DNA from: Nectonema munidae
Lineage: Eukaryota; Nematomorpha; Nectonematoida; Nectonematidae
Direction: 5' to 3'
Length of the DNA stretch: 64,000 nucleotides
Assembly: GCA_030549495.1 (NCBI GenBank)
Contig: JAUIRK010000934.1
Coordinates: 645,001 to 709,000 of the forward strand
Both the position numbers and the translations under genes were made by a program. Below are positions 11,831 to 21,985 of this stretch, in pieces (the first letter of the stretch is position 1; each line of letters begins with the position of its first letter). The notes beneath the pieces were generated by a model. It was not told where the DNA came from and ran no database searches. It saw only the letters and a list, made by a program, of their open reading frames with translations.

Positions 11831-12850
11831 TCAAATTGACAAATAAAAAAAGTAATTTGAAATTATAATCATTGATTTATTATGAAAAAAGTTTAGGCAA
11901 AGCATACAACTTATGAAAATAACAAATTAAATCATCTTATTTATTATAATAATAACGGTTTATAAAACCTAAAACACTCACATTTTTTGGTATACCTAAA
12001 AAGAAATTCATTATAGTCACGTTAGAATAATTTATAAACAAGTCACCGTTGCATTTTTTAAATTGTGTTTCGGTTTCCCACACTTAAAACATTTTTTCTT
12101 TTTGTTTTTTTATTATTTATTTGATATCTAAAATTAAATTATAATATAAAAAAAAAATCAAAAAGCCTTACATATTCACAAAACGACATTTTATTATAGT
12201 TTTGGAATCCATAATTGATTAAAAATCAATCAATTTTTATAGAAAATATATTTAATAGAAATAGTTAATTTTTATATATACATTTAATTTTTTCCCTGTT
12301 TTTTTATTCTAGGAAATGTAAACAAAATTTTTATATATTATTTAATTTTATTTTAATATTGTTTTTTCTTGGCAAATTATTAAATCTTTCAAATATACGT
12401 GCTTATTCTCTATTTATTATTTCTCTACCATATAAAACATCAAACAAAAAAAGAAAACTTAAGTAGTAAATAGGTGAAACATTTATAATGAAGAAAAACT
12501 GATACTTATTTTAGTTATAAAAATAAAAAGCTGAAAAGTCTTTGTATAAACTATAGATACTATAATTTTACATTGAATTATTTAAAATAATCAATTTTTT
12601 TAAAACTAATATATAATTTATTTTTAATAATTTAAAAAGAAAATATTTTATAAATTAGTTCGCATAGACATTATTATCAGCATCGAGGTAACAGAAATGG
12701 AAGACAAATCCATAAATTTTGACTTATTATCACTAAAATATAATGTTTTTTTTAATATATATAACTTTATTTGTTTTTTTCTGAATTAGACACTCGAGTT
12801 TTATATGTAAGTAAATGTTCACTCTGTTATCTCTTTTCGTTTATTCGAAA
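11831..12850. other. AT-rich stretch, no gene seen
   Basis: Simple A/T runs and no conserved frame or repeat that I could match. Confidence 0.5.
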
Positions 12851-12867
12851 TCAGGCTTTACTTTTGC

Positions 12868-13017
12868 GTAATGGTAATGGTACCGTAGGGTGTTTTCATC
12901 GAGAAGGCACAATTGCGCCGCTTGTATCGAACTATGAGGAAAGCAGGTTTGATGCAGGATCGAACCCAAGACCTTGAGTTATCGAATCCAGCATCTAACC
13001 AACCCTACTCACGCCCC
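12868..13017 (-). mobile_element. tRNA-derived SINE with 17-bp target duplication
   Basis: Read on the - strand, the head contains ggttggttagatgctg (RNA polymerase III A-box-like) followed about 40 nt later by cttgggttcgatcctg, a good B box (GGTTCGATCC). The element ends in a short tail of taccatt units. Both sides carry the same 17 bases, tcaggctttacttttgc, at 12851-12867 and 13018-13034. That is the target-site duplication of an L1-type, target-primed insertion. The 150-bp length is usual for a SINE. Confidence 0.85.
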
Positions 13018-13034
13018 TCAGGCTTTACTTTTGC

Positions 13035-13137
13035 AGCTTATTTTACACCTATCTACCAAAATGTACACCGTTTTATAATTTTTATTTTTAAATCCCCTCC
13101 ACTATTTTTAAATCTAAAATCAAAATGGTTGCTAATA
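13035..13137 (-). repeat. Uninterrupted copy of the dispersed repeat
   Basis: On the - strand this reads caaccattttgattttag, then agtggaggggatttaaaaa, then cggtgtacattttgg. It is the same family as 18352-18654, but without the SINE that splits that copy, so it serves as an empty site. Confidence 0.65.
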
Positions 13138-14945
13138 CAGTTTTGATTGATATTTGATTAAAATTTTTCCTTTTTAATAAACAACTTAAAAGGTAATTGT
13201 GTTATTTTTTCAACAAGTCAGTTTACTTTTGGCTTAATAACTATTCTCCAATAGTATATTTTTAAAACTTATTGTTTGTAAGCAGAAAGCTAAATTTAGT
13301 GCTAAATAGCTTTTGATATGATTTTCCTTTTTAATATCTATTCTTATTAAAGACTTATCCGTTTTCCCTCAAATGATTAAACTTATATTTGAAAAATCAA
13401 TTAAAACATTTTGATAACTTTAGGTTAAAAATTTTAATAGAAAGAAAAATGATCCCTTTTCAATATGATACAAATTATAGTATGCTAGAAAAACTTGTTT
13501 ATCATAACATCTTTGTTTTTGATGGCATTTATATTAAAGTTCAATTATTCATTTTCATTAGATAATTATGTATACAAATTACTAGTTTTCCAGCTATTTA
13601 CGCTTCCTTTGTTTTTTTTATAATTTCTTAATCAATGCGAAAATTTATATTAGACTCTTTATATAGATAAATTATATCTTTTAAGGTTTAAATATACACC
13701 TAATTCTAAATAATATTTTTACAATGTAATGCCTCCAAAAATCTAAATACTCATTTTAATTTACACTATAAAAACGTTGTTTATTGCTTTGTTTTAATAT
13801 AGATTTGATTGAATTAAACCATGTGTCTTCGTTTTGATACGGTGTGTGTTTGCAGCATTTACCATATAAGTGTAATTATCGATTACTTTTCCTTCATATA
13901 TTTTATATTCTAATTAATCTTGTTTAAGTCGAATATAAACATTGTAAAAATCGTATCATAGCAAGGGCATTTAACTTGATAAAATACGTTCAGTTCTTCG
14001 CGGTTATGGTGGGATTGTGAGCTTACAGTGCACGTATAATGCCTGGTAATAATCTTGACGTATTCATTAGACAAATATTCTTTTATAATAAATTTTAAAG
14101 GGTAACATTTTTAAAAGAAAGAGAACCTGTGGGAGACAATGATCCCCCACAGAAAGACAAGCTGAGCGCTCTTTCAAATCTTAATCAAAGAGCAAAAACT
14201 ATTAGAATATTCCCCACCTCTAAACCAAAATTGCTACAAGAGAAGTGGCAAGGAAGTACAAAATAACATGAAAAACGCTCAAAGAACGATGATCCAATCC
14301 CAAATGGGAAAGAAAAGCCAATGGTTAACGCAATGGTCTATCTCTAACGCAAAAGAATAAAACGAAAAGCCAATGGATTATCCGATAACAAAAAATGGCT
14401 CAATTTCCAGAAGAATATTCATAAAGTGTGTATATTTTTAACCACTAATCACACACATGGACAATTCCCTTTTTTTCCATCATAAGTGCCTCGAGAATAT
14501 TATTTATTGATGCGTCTCAATAACATATATAACTACTATATTATATGTTCGTTCAAGGGATTTCTAGTTGTTGCAACATTTCCCTTATGATGTATGAGGC
14601 ATTTCTTAAATAATTAAATATAGGAGCAGAAAAACTTTCTGGTATTATGTAGCTTTTAGCATTTATACTTTTCTATGGCCTTCGGGTTCAAGGTGGCCGA
14701 GATGAAAGTTCTTTTGCCAACTCTCCTTTTTGCTAATATCAAATTTTGTGATCACATCAGATGCATTTTCCATTGTATTTTTTTTTGTGAAAACAATAAA
14801 AAAAATTTCATTGTAATTTTTTTGTTTTGCAAAATTCTATACTCATATTGATCATTTGAGTTTACATGAACCTATGTTTGTTACAATAAGTATAATGAAT
14901 AATAGTCTAGCTTTAAAAACAAAACACTTTTATTTCAATATTATT
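13138..14945. other. AT-rich stretch, no gene seen
   Basis: 14095-14420 is less AT-rich but has no long frame. It includes a short perfect hairpin (ctgtggg ... cccacag, about 14127-14152). Nothing else is supportable. Confidence 0.45.
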
Positions 14946-15024
14946 TTCTTGTTTTTACTGATTATAAATTTTAAATATACCAATCCTACTTTGTCTAAAC
15001 CTTTCTTTTCCAAAAATATCCAAT

Positions 15025-15285
15025 ATGAACGAATGTTTTTTATGTTGTGAAACAATCAACAATTCATTTATTTTCTGTTGTCTTTGTAAAGGAAAGTATC
15101 ATTTAAAATGCCAAAATATAACAACCCAGAATTTTAATTTCATTAAAAGATTTCATTTCAATTTTTTGTGTATAAATTGTAATCTTGATCAAAATAGACT
15201 TTATTCTTATGAAAAGGTTCTTGAACGTTTAACTAAAAAGGTGACCAATATTAATAGAGAATTTCTTGATACTTCTTTTTTTTAA
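15025..15285 (+). pseudogene. PHD-type zinc finger, N-terminal part of the transposon protein
   Basis: 86 residues with CFLC, CCLCKGKYHLKC and FLCINC, giving the Cys4-His-Cys3 order of a PHD finger, then a helical Lys/Glu-rich tail. The frame stops in a T-run (about 15274-15285). The next frame starts within one base of this stop, so a slippage-type frameshift separates the two halves of one protein. Confidence 0.65.
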
Positions 15286-15974
15286 TGGAATTAAAAAGAG
15301 CTGTTGATTTAGAGTCAATATTTCTGAGAAAAGAAAGTTTAGTTTTTCAAAAGAACGTAAAATATAGAACTAATATTGACGATGTTGCGTCATTATTAAT
15401 CAATTTTTACGGACTTATGGATGAAAATATCCGTTTTACAACAAGTTGCAATGGGAACTGTCTTTTTAATACCGTGTCTTTGTTTTTTGTTGACAACGAA
15501 TCCGTTTCAGCGAAAATTAGAGTTCTAACAGTAATAGAAATTGTCAAGAATTATGATTTATATTCAAAAAATAATGCTTGGAATAAAATTGGAAACCTAG
15601 ATGAAGCAGTAGAAAACGTTTTGGTCAATAGAGGATGGTCAAACATCTTCACAATTAGTGCGCTTGTTAATGCCATCAAAACTCCGATAAAAATTCTTTA
15701 TCCGTTTTATGACTCCACTTTCAAGTTTTCACATGAGATTTTTAATAAGATATTTCTACCTCATGGACAGGTGGTTGGTGAGGAGTACATACACATACTA
15801 TTTAACTCTTCCTATTTTTCAGAAAATCGGAACATTAGATTTTATCAATATCACTTTGTACCCCTGATAAATTATCATTCTGCTGATATGTATAATGATT
15901 TTATCGATATTGTAGATAATTGTTTTAAAAAAATGATGTTGAAGAATCTAAATTTGAGAAAATTAATGCGCTGA
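15285..15974 (+). pseudogene. OTU-like cysteine protease domain
   Basis: 229 residues. SCNGNCLFNTVSLFF (about residues 61-75) matches the catalytic-Cys box of OTU proteases (usually GDGNCLF). Asn replaces the usual Asp two places before GNC. YQYHFVPLI near residue 184 matches the catalytic-His box. RVLTVIEIVKNYDLY and the following block resemble vertnin-type OTU domains. OTU domains remove ubiquitin or ubiquitin-like tags; here the domain is part of a transposon protein. The frame runs out at 15974 while coding similarity continues in another frame from about 15950. Confidence 0.7.
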
Positions 15975-16108
15975 ACTGCAGGTCCAATCATATTTCTCTA
16001 GATCACACATATTGCTTTGCAGACTCTTCATCTTGCAATCTTCCTTATTTAGCTTTAAAAAATAAGTTTCTATCCACAAAAGAATGGTACTCTTTTTTAA
16101 CACGCTCT

Positions 16109-16756
16109 GTGTCTCCCTTACAAGAAACACCAGAAGGTCCCAAAGAACACATGGCCTTCTTAGTTACACCTAAATACATTAAATCGAGAATATACTATCA
16201 CGACGATTGTGGAAGTTGGCAATCTAACCGTTCAAAATACACCAATTATTTGCTAGATGAAATCGAAAATCCCGTGTTAATTTTAAAACGATATCATTCA
16301 AAGCTAATGGGTAATCCTAGTTACGTAAGGCGTATCTCTCATTTTGTAAAAGTACCAGAAAAGTTCGATCATAACAACAAAATGACCTATGAATATATTG
16401 GTACATATCCTGGTGGTTCTCTTCATGGAAACGCGAAAATAAATGAAATATATATCAAAACAGCGTTGGAAACAAAAAATAAAATTGTACATGAATTAAC
16501 TAAAGAAAAAACAGTTAGGAAAATTCATACAGAGTTATTGTTGAAGGATTTTGTAATTAGAGACGCTAGATGCATAACAAATATGAAATATAATCTAAAA
16601 AAGGATTCTACACCATACCCAAGAAAAAATATGGCTGACGATATACAGAATGTTTTAAATGAAATATCACTTGGTGATAAATATATTAGAATCTCTGTTA
16701 ATACATCTAATAATCCCCCTTGCTTCATTACAGAGACTTTCAAATGCAACATCTGA
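16109..16756 (+). pseudogene. Transposon protein, region between OTU and transposase core
   Basis: 215 residues from a GTG codon. The frame is actually open from about 15945, where it carries on from the OTU frame after a frameshift, so the true fragment is longer. It includes PGGSLHGNAKINEIY and a basic helical stretch. I recognise no domain. A frameshift near 16740 separates it from the DDE part. Confidence 0.55.
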
Positions 16757-17004
16757 TTTCGGCCGTGAATAATAAATATATTATAAGTACAGACCGTACA
16801 TTTAACTTGTCTTCTTGTTATTTAACAATAATTGTCTTCCAAGAAAAAAAAATCAAAAGAAAACATACTCTTCATAATCCAATAATCACAGGTCCCATAT
16901 TTTTACACTGGAACGCTACATATGAAACCTACTTCTTGTTTTTCAGTCATTTGGCAATGAAAATAGGCAATATAAACATAGTCTTTTGTTGCGATGAAGA
17001 ATAG
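16720..17004 (+). pseudogene. MULE-like transposase catalytic core, truncated
   Basis: ISTDRTFNLSSCYLTIIVFQ holds the first catalytic Asp block, NPIITGPIFLHWNATYETY follows, and NINIVFCCDEE holds the second Asp. This order is typical of the MULE transposase fold. A stop codon directly after CDEE ends the frame, and about 15 further matching codons (INAIKSTFQKANI) follow it. The third acidic residue is not present in an open frame. Confidence 0.65.
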
Positions 17005-17127
17005 GCCATCATAAACGCGATTAAGTCAACTTTTCAAAAGGCAAATATCATTAAAAATTAAACAAACACTTATAAGAAGAAACAATACATTTAAAATTTT
17101 GTTAAATAATGAATTTGTGACTAGAAA

Positions 17128-17240
17128 ATTTTTTTTTTTGGGGGGGGGGGGAAAATATCAAAATTTTTAAAAAAATATTTTTAAAAAAAAAAAAAGGGGG
17201 GGGGTGTTAAAAATTTTTTGAAAAAAAAAAAATTTATTGG
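17128..17240. repeat. Poly-G / poly-A low-complexity patch
   Basis: Runs of 11-12 G, 9 G, and long A and T runs, unlike anything else in this AT-rich window. It could be a sequencing or assembly artefact at a junction, or a G-quadruplex-forming patch. Confidence 0.8.
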
Positions 17241-17244
17241 AAAA

Positions 17245-18350
17245 ATGAAAAAAAGGAAAGAGATGGGGTAAGGATAAAAATATTTTAAATTGATTTTACA
17301 TAACGATAGAGTAGCGAACAAAAATATTAGCTTTAAATATCTTTGACGGGAAAGTACAAAAATATTTTATGAAGTATAATACTAATTTATATATACTAAT
17401 TATATTATACTTCAGCTCATTATTCTGCAGATTCGATTGATCCACTCAAAAGTAAAAAAGTAATATTAACAGCCGGGGATCCAATATTTAAAAAGCGGGG
17501 GTAGATAAAAACAATATTTTAGAAATTGTATTTTGCCTAGTAATTTTTGGAAATTAATTGGTCTCTTTGCAATTTATGCTACTCTTAAAATATTTCAGAT
17601 CATCAAATCTAATAATAACGTCAAAAAATATAAAAAACGATTTTATATGAGATGGGGGCAAACCTGACTTGCTTAAAAAAAAGAGAGGTCTACTGTGAAA
17701 AACGTTTTTAAACCAACGGTATCTAATCACATAACTAAATTAACTTTAAATTAATTTAACAAACCTGAAACATTCGTCGACAATTTAAAAAAAAATGATG
17801 ATAAAATCGTAATTTAATGAAAAAATATCAAGAAATCTTAAAATTTTAGTAAAATACAAGTAAATTGCACATATCTATTTCAAAACTTTTAATGTTAATA
17901 GCAAGTTAATTTATACAGAAAATGATTTTCAAATTTCGCGTTCAACATGTTTTATTTTCTTGAGTTTAACCCTAAATAAAACAAGAAATATAAATATTGC
18001 ATATAATACTTAATAACTAATAAATGTTTCAAGCAAATTTAACAGTTATCGTAACTCTAGAAAAATGTATGAGAAATTTATTTAAAATTGAGATTGAGCA
18101 AAATTAAGTAGAATTATGTGAATTTTTTTTTATGTTCCATATGAAAATATAAAATATGACATCATTTGAAGAATTAAATCTATTAAGAAATTATATAAGA
18201 TGAACGATAGAAATCTAATATAAATTATTTTAATTATTAATTCTAGGAAACGAGTATTTTTCAAAAAGAAAAAATAAAACTTACCAAAAAATAAGGGAAA
18301 AAGAGTCTTAAACATAAAAATATATTGAAAATTCTATGGAAGAACTAAAT
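17245..18350. other. AT-rich stretch, no gene seen
   Basis: Two less AT-rich spots (acagccggggatccaa at 17470; gatgggggcaaacctgac at 17650) might be the ends of a short decayed element, but this is not established. Confidence 0.4.
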
Positions 18351-18351
18351 T

Positions 18352-18654
18352 TTAGTACACCATTTTGATTTTGGATTTTAAAATGGTGGAGGGGTTGGTT
18401 GGTTGGTTGTAGATATCAAAAGCACTTTCAGCCGTAAGGCTATATGCTCGCATTATGCTTAAGATGGTTAATCACAGTTTTTGTGAATTTGTTTTTAAAT
18501 TTGGGAGCCATGGGGATCGAACCCCTGACCTTCAACTGTTAAGCTAGAGGTACACACTAACAAACATTGAGGCTCATGGTGGAGGGGGATTTAAAAATAA
18601 AAATTATAAAAGGGTGTACATTTTAGTCGGCCATTTTGGTGTACATTTTATACT
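18352..18654 (+). repeat. Dispersed repeat copy split by a SINE
   Basis: The two parts (18352-18394 and 18576-18654) together match the repeat at 13035-13137. The right edge (gtcggccattttggtgtaca to tatactgaccc) matches 4389-4425 inverted. The SINE at 18395-18575 sits within it. Confidence 0.7.
18395..18575 (-). mobile_element. tRNA-derived SINE with 12-bp target duplication
   Basis: The - strand head reads tgtttgttagtgtgtacctc (A-box side), then caggggttcgatccccatgg (strong B box). A body of about 90 nt follows, then a (ccaa)n tail. The duplication atggtggagggg flanks it at 18383-18394 and 18576-18587. The uninterrupted paralogue at about 13105 has this site once, which proves the insertion. 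The head differs from that of the 12.9 kb SINE, so this is a second subfamily or family. Confidence 0.85.
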
Positions 18655-18899
18655 GACCCGTTATTGGGTCGCCCACTTGTGCCCACGTTTTAAAGGTACC
18701 CAAGATTGGATACTGAAATGCACCATCTAACAAAAAACTATATTAGATTTTTTTTCCAAAAAAAATTATTATTTTTGGTTTGGTTTTTATTTTTTTTATT
18801 CAAAGATGTTCACTAACACAAACGATTAAATAAAAACATTCATTACGAGAACACTTCTACATACTTGCACTACATGTCATTACGTATGATCTCAAATAT

Positions 18900-19012
18900 G
18901 GCATAATGCAACAAAATATGGATACGTTATGAATCCCGCGATTTACCGCCAACCCCGCTATAACGCTAATTTTGTATGGTCCCGATGGTGGCGTTATAAC
19001 GGGGGTCGACTG
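18900..19012 (+). mobile_element. Solo right end of a pogo/Tigger-type element
   Basis: The sequence ccgctataacgctaatttt ... ggcgttataacgggggtcga ends in ctgta at the TA 19013-19014. This is the usual form of a Tigger-type terminal repeat (inverted: cagtcgacccccgttataac). No matching left end or transposase lies nearby. Confidence 0.6.
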
Positions 19013-19018
19013 TACATA

Positions 19019-21020
19019 TTATTGTGATATTTTAAAAATTTGTTGTTTTAATTTTCGTTAAATAAAATATTTCTAATAAGATTGAGAAAGAAAAAAAAAA
19101 TTCAATTGATTTTACAACTTATTCTATGAATATTTAAATTTGTTTCTATCTGTTTGATATTTGGGTAAAAAGCCTCACCCTCTCAGACTTATCCTAGCAA
19201 GTGTTCAAAAACTTCCCTCTTGCTCTAACTTCGTTTTGAATATATTCATTTTTGTCTTATAATTTTATGAATACATTCTATCTTCATTCTCTTTTTTTCA
19301 AATAATTCATTGTTATTTATGCTTACTTTGATATATAATAATTTGTGTATAAAATAAGTATATATTTTTTAGTCATTATATCAAGCGGCTTCAGTAAGTT
19401 TTTAATGATCCACTTTATAGCGAATAAATTTTCTTCTAAAATCTAATCACAGCCATTTTAGCTATTGATTTTTCTCCTATATCGATAATATTTATTAAAA
19501 AAATGTTATCCGTGTTGTGAATATATATTTTATATAGACATATATATAATTTTTCAGTTTTTTTCTCTTTATTAACATTTTTTCTTTGCAATACATATTT
19601 TTCTCTCTCTCTCTCTCACTATAGATGCTAATTTCAAAAATAAAAAATTTAGACAGGCGTGTTCAACTATTTGCTGGCTATTAGACCACGACCCTTACAA
19701 AGAATATATCCCCGAATTAGTGTTGGGAAAAGCCCATACTGCCGCTTTGGGTGGGACAAAATATAAACGCTATAGCATCTAATCTTCACATGACAGATCT
19801 TCTCTTTTTATAGCCAAGACCTTCTAAGACCCTGTTATTTTTGCTTGATTAATCAGAAACAACACTTTTCCATCTTCTTTTACATCCACTATTGATAAAA
19901 TCCCCTCCATTTCCTATAAATATTATTGAAAGCACGCTCACCATTTAAGAAACATTTAAATGATAATATTATATAATTAATTTTTACATAAATTCATGAA
20001 GTACAAAAAGGGTATTTATTCAATAAAGTTTTTATCATTTTTATTATCTGTCTTCTTTTTATTTAATTCTGATTCATAAAATTTAACATTACGAAATTTA
20101 CGGTTTTTAATTAAAAAAAAAGAGGTGGTAAAGATAAAGGTACGATAGATAAAGGTACGCAGATCGAACCCAAGACTTTGAGGTATTGAAAAACAGTGTC
20201 TAACCAACCTAACTCACTAGTGAACATTTTTTTCTCACAAACGAGTATTTTTTTAATTTATATAAAATAAACTTTTATCTTCTTATATTTTTAATTTATT
20301 TATTTTTCTTTATTTAAATTTTAATCCAGATTCTATGTCTAAACACGTTGTTTAAATTCAAAGTAATCACAATTTTTAAATTTTTTTTTGATAATGGGAT
20401 TTTTTTAATAGTCGTATAACATTAATCATTTTTTTTTGGAAAATTTTATTTCAAGATAATCTCTGATCATTTACTAAAGTTCGGTGATATTTGATAGTAT
20501 ATAAAAATTCAATGTTACTAGATCCTCATGATGCAGATAAAGTAGCTCCGATATTATGGCTTGCGTCCATAAAAATAGTTCATCAGGTGAATATTTGTTT
20601 TATGATTTAACTTTGGACTAGGTTCTTGAAACAAGTCCTTGACTTATTAACTTGAAAATTTTTCAGAGGCGTTAATAGTAATCATTGCGCATCTTCAACC
20701 TGTGTGTTTTAATTTTTATATTTATTGCCGAAAATTCTGTTTTCATGTGTATTTTAATCAAAGTTCAACATTTAGATGTTCTTCCTGACGCTCGCTAACT
20801 GTGTTGAATACTCGTTACATATATTGATATTAATTTCTCATCTATGAGATGTATCTTAGAAATAGAACGATTTTATATCATTAGTTTCATATAGACACAG
20901 ATTTCTAGTGTAATGATCTGAGCAGTTTTTTTTATTTATTCATTATTATAGTTCATTTATTCTATCTTTTTTTTTAAATAATAATTACTTGCTTCGAAGC
21001 AAATTAAATTTAGCACTTTC
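19019..21020. other. AT-rich stretch with short repeats
   Basis: A (CT)n run lies at about 19599-19618. A hAT-like outer end (caggcgtgttcaactatttg) starts at 19654 without a partner. No gene is supportable. Confidence 0.4.
20140..20215 (-). mobile_element. SINE-like tRNA-related fragment
   Basis: On the - strand: ggttggttagacactg (A-box-like), then gtcttgggttcgatctgc (B box), then a repeated taccttta tail. The head is close to that of the SINE at 12.9 kb, so it belongs to the same family. Target duplications are not clear. Confidence 0.6.
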
Positions 21021-21324
21021 AACGCTTAAATTTATAATGGGTCACTCATGCCCCATACTAAAATTCAAACTAAACTTATACTCTTTTTGATTTTATGCTA
21101 TGGAAACAAAGATAAATAATTTAATCAAAAATGAGTTGAAAATTTTATATTTGGTATGTAGTAAAGTTTTTTCGAACTTTCGAATAAATAATATTCTTGT
21201 AAATTTTGCAAAGAGAATTCAAAATGAAAAGTTTGAAATGAAAAAAGAAGGGCATTTGCAAGAGCTTAAACTATTTACACACGCGAGACACATTCGGCAT
21301 AGGGACACTTCGGGCATGACTTTT

Positions 21325-21640
21325 TAGCTGAATCCTTTATTTTAAAAGGGATTTTTGATCTGAAGTATTAATAATAATTAAATGTTTAATTTAATTTTTG
21401 TGTAAAAAACATGTCTTTATTTTATTGTTTTTTTACCAGAAGAATTTAAATATTTTAAAGCTGAATAAACTTGAATCCTTTATTTCAAACGGGATTTTTT
21501 GATCTTAAGCATTTCATTATGATAAACTATTTTCTTTGTTAATATTTTTGTGTAAAATTCTATATTGTTGTATTTTGCCTTAATCCACATTTATTAAGTT
21601 GAATCCACTTAAATCCTTAATTTCAAATCGGAAAATGGTT
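21325..21640 (+). repeat. Three degenerate repeats of about 50 bp
   Basis: gctgaatcctttattttaaa ... gggatttttgatct recurs at 21325, 21458 and 21596 with increasing divergence, inside the 5' part of the piggyBac region. Confidence 0.6.
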
Positions 21641-21985
21641 TAAATTCTAAAAATGGGAGAAATTTACGAGTCCAATTTTTAAAAAATGTAACGTTTACAT
21701 CTTATACATCACCATAGATAGCATATCATAAATTAATAAAAAAATTAAAACCTAAAAACTAATAATAAAGTGCATCGTTATAGTCAAAATTAAGTTTATA
21801 CAAAGAAAATTTTTATCAAAATTAAATATTTTTTTGCATTATAGCCATGAATTAACAAAAAGATAAATAAATATGTTACACACTACATCCTTTATTTGGA
21901 AACTAATAAGGATAAAGTATTAAAATTGTTTTTTTAATAGTTTTTATTTAGTTTAGATAAATTATTTAACTTTTTTATACCTAAA

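Larger units (their letters stand above)
14950..17130 (+). mobile_element. Broken DNA transposon encoding PHD + OTU protease + MULE-like transposase
   Basis: Four overlapping or closely spaced + strand frames read as one original protein interrupted by frameshifts: a PHD finger, an OTU-type cysteine protease, a linker region, then a MULE-like transposase core that ends at a stop codon (17004) within the catalytic domain. Similarity-like sequence continues past the stop for about 15 codons. The OTU part resembles the domain found in vertnin-like proteins and in related transposon proteins. I could not identify terminal inverted repeats. The copy is inactive. Confidence 0.7.

Noticed and set aside
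14127-14152. Hairpin ctgtggg...cccacag, considered as a histone-type stem-loop or terminator
   Set aside because: Sequence does not match the histone stem-loop and there is no histone or other gene upstream.
14680-14715. ggttcaaggtggccgag, tRNA-like boxes
   Set aside because: The boxes are in the wrong order and spacing and no cloverleaf can be drawn.
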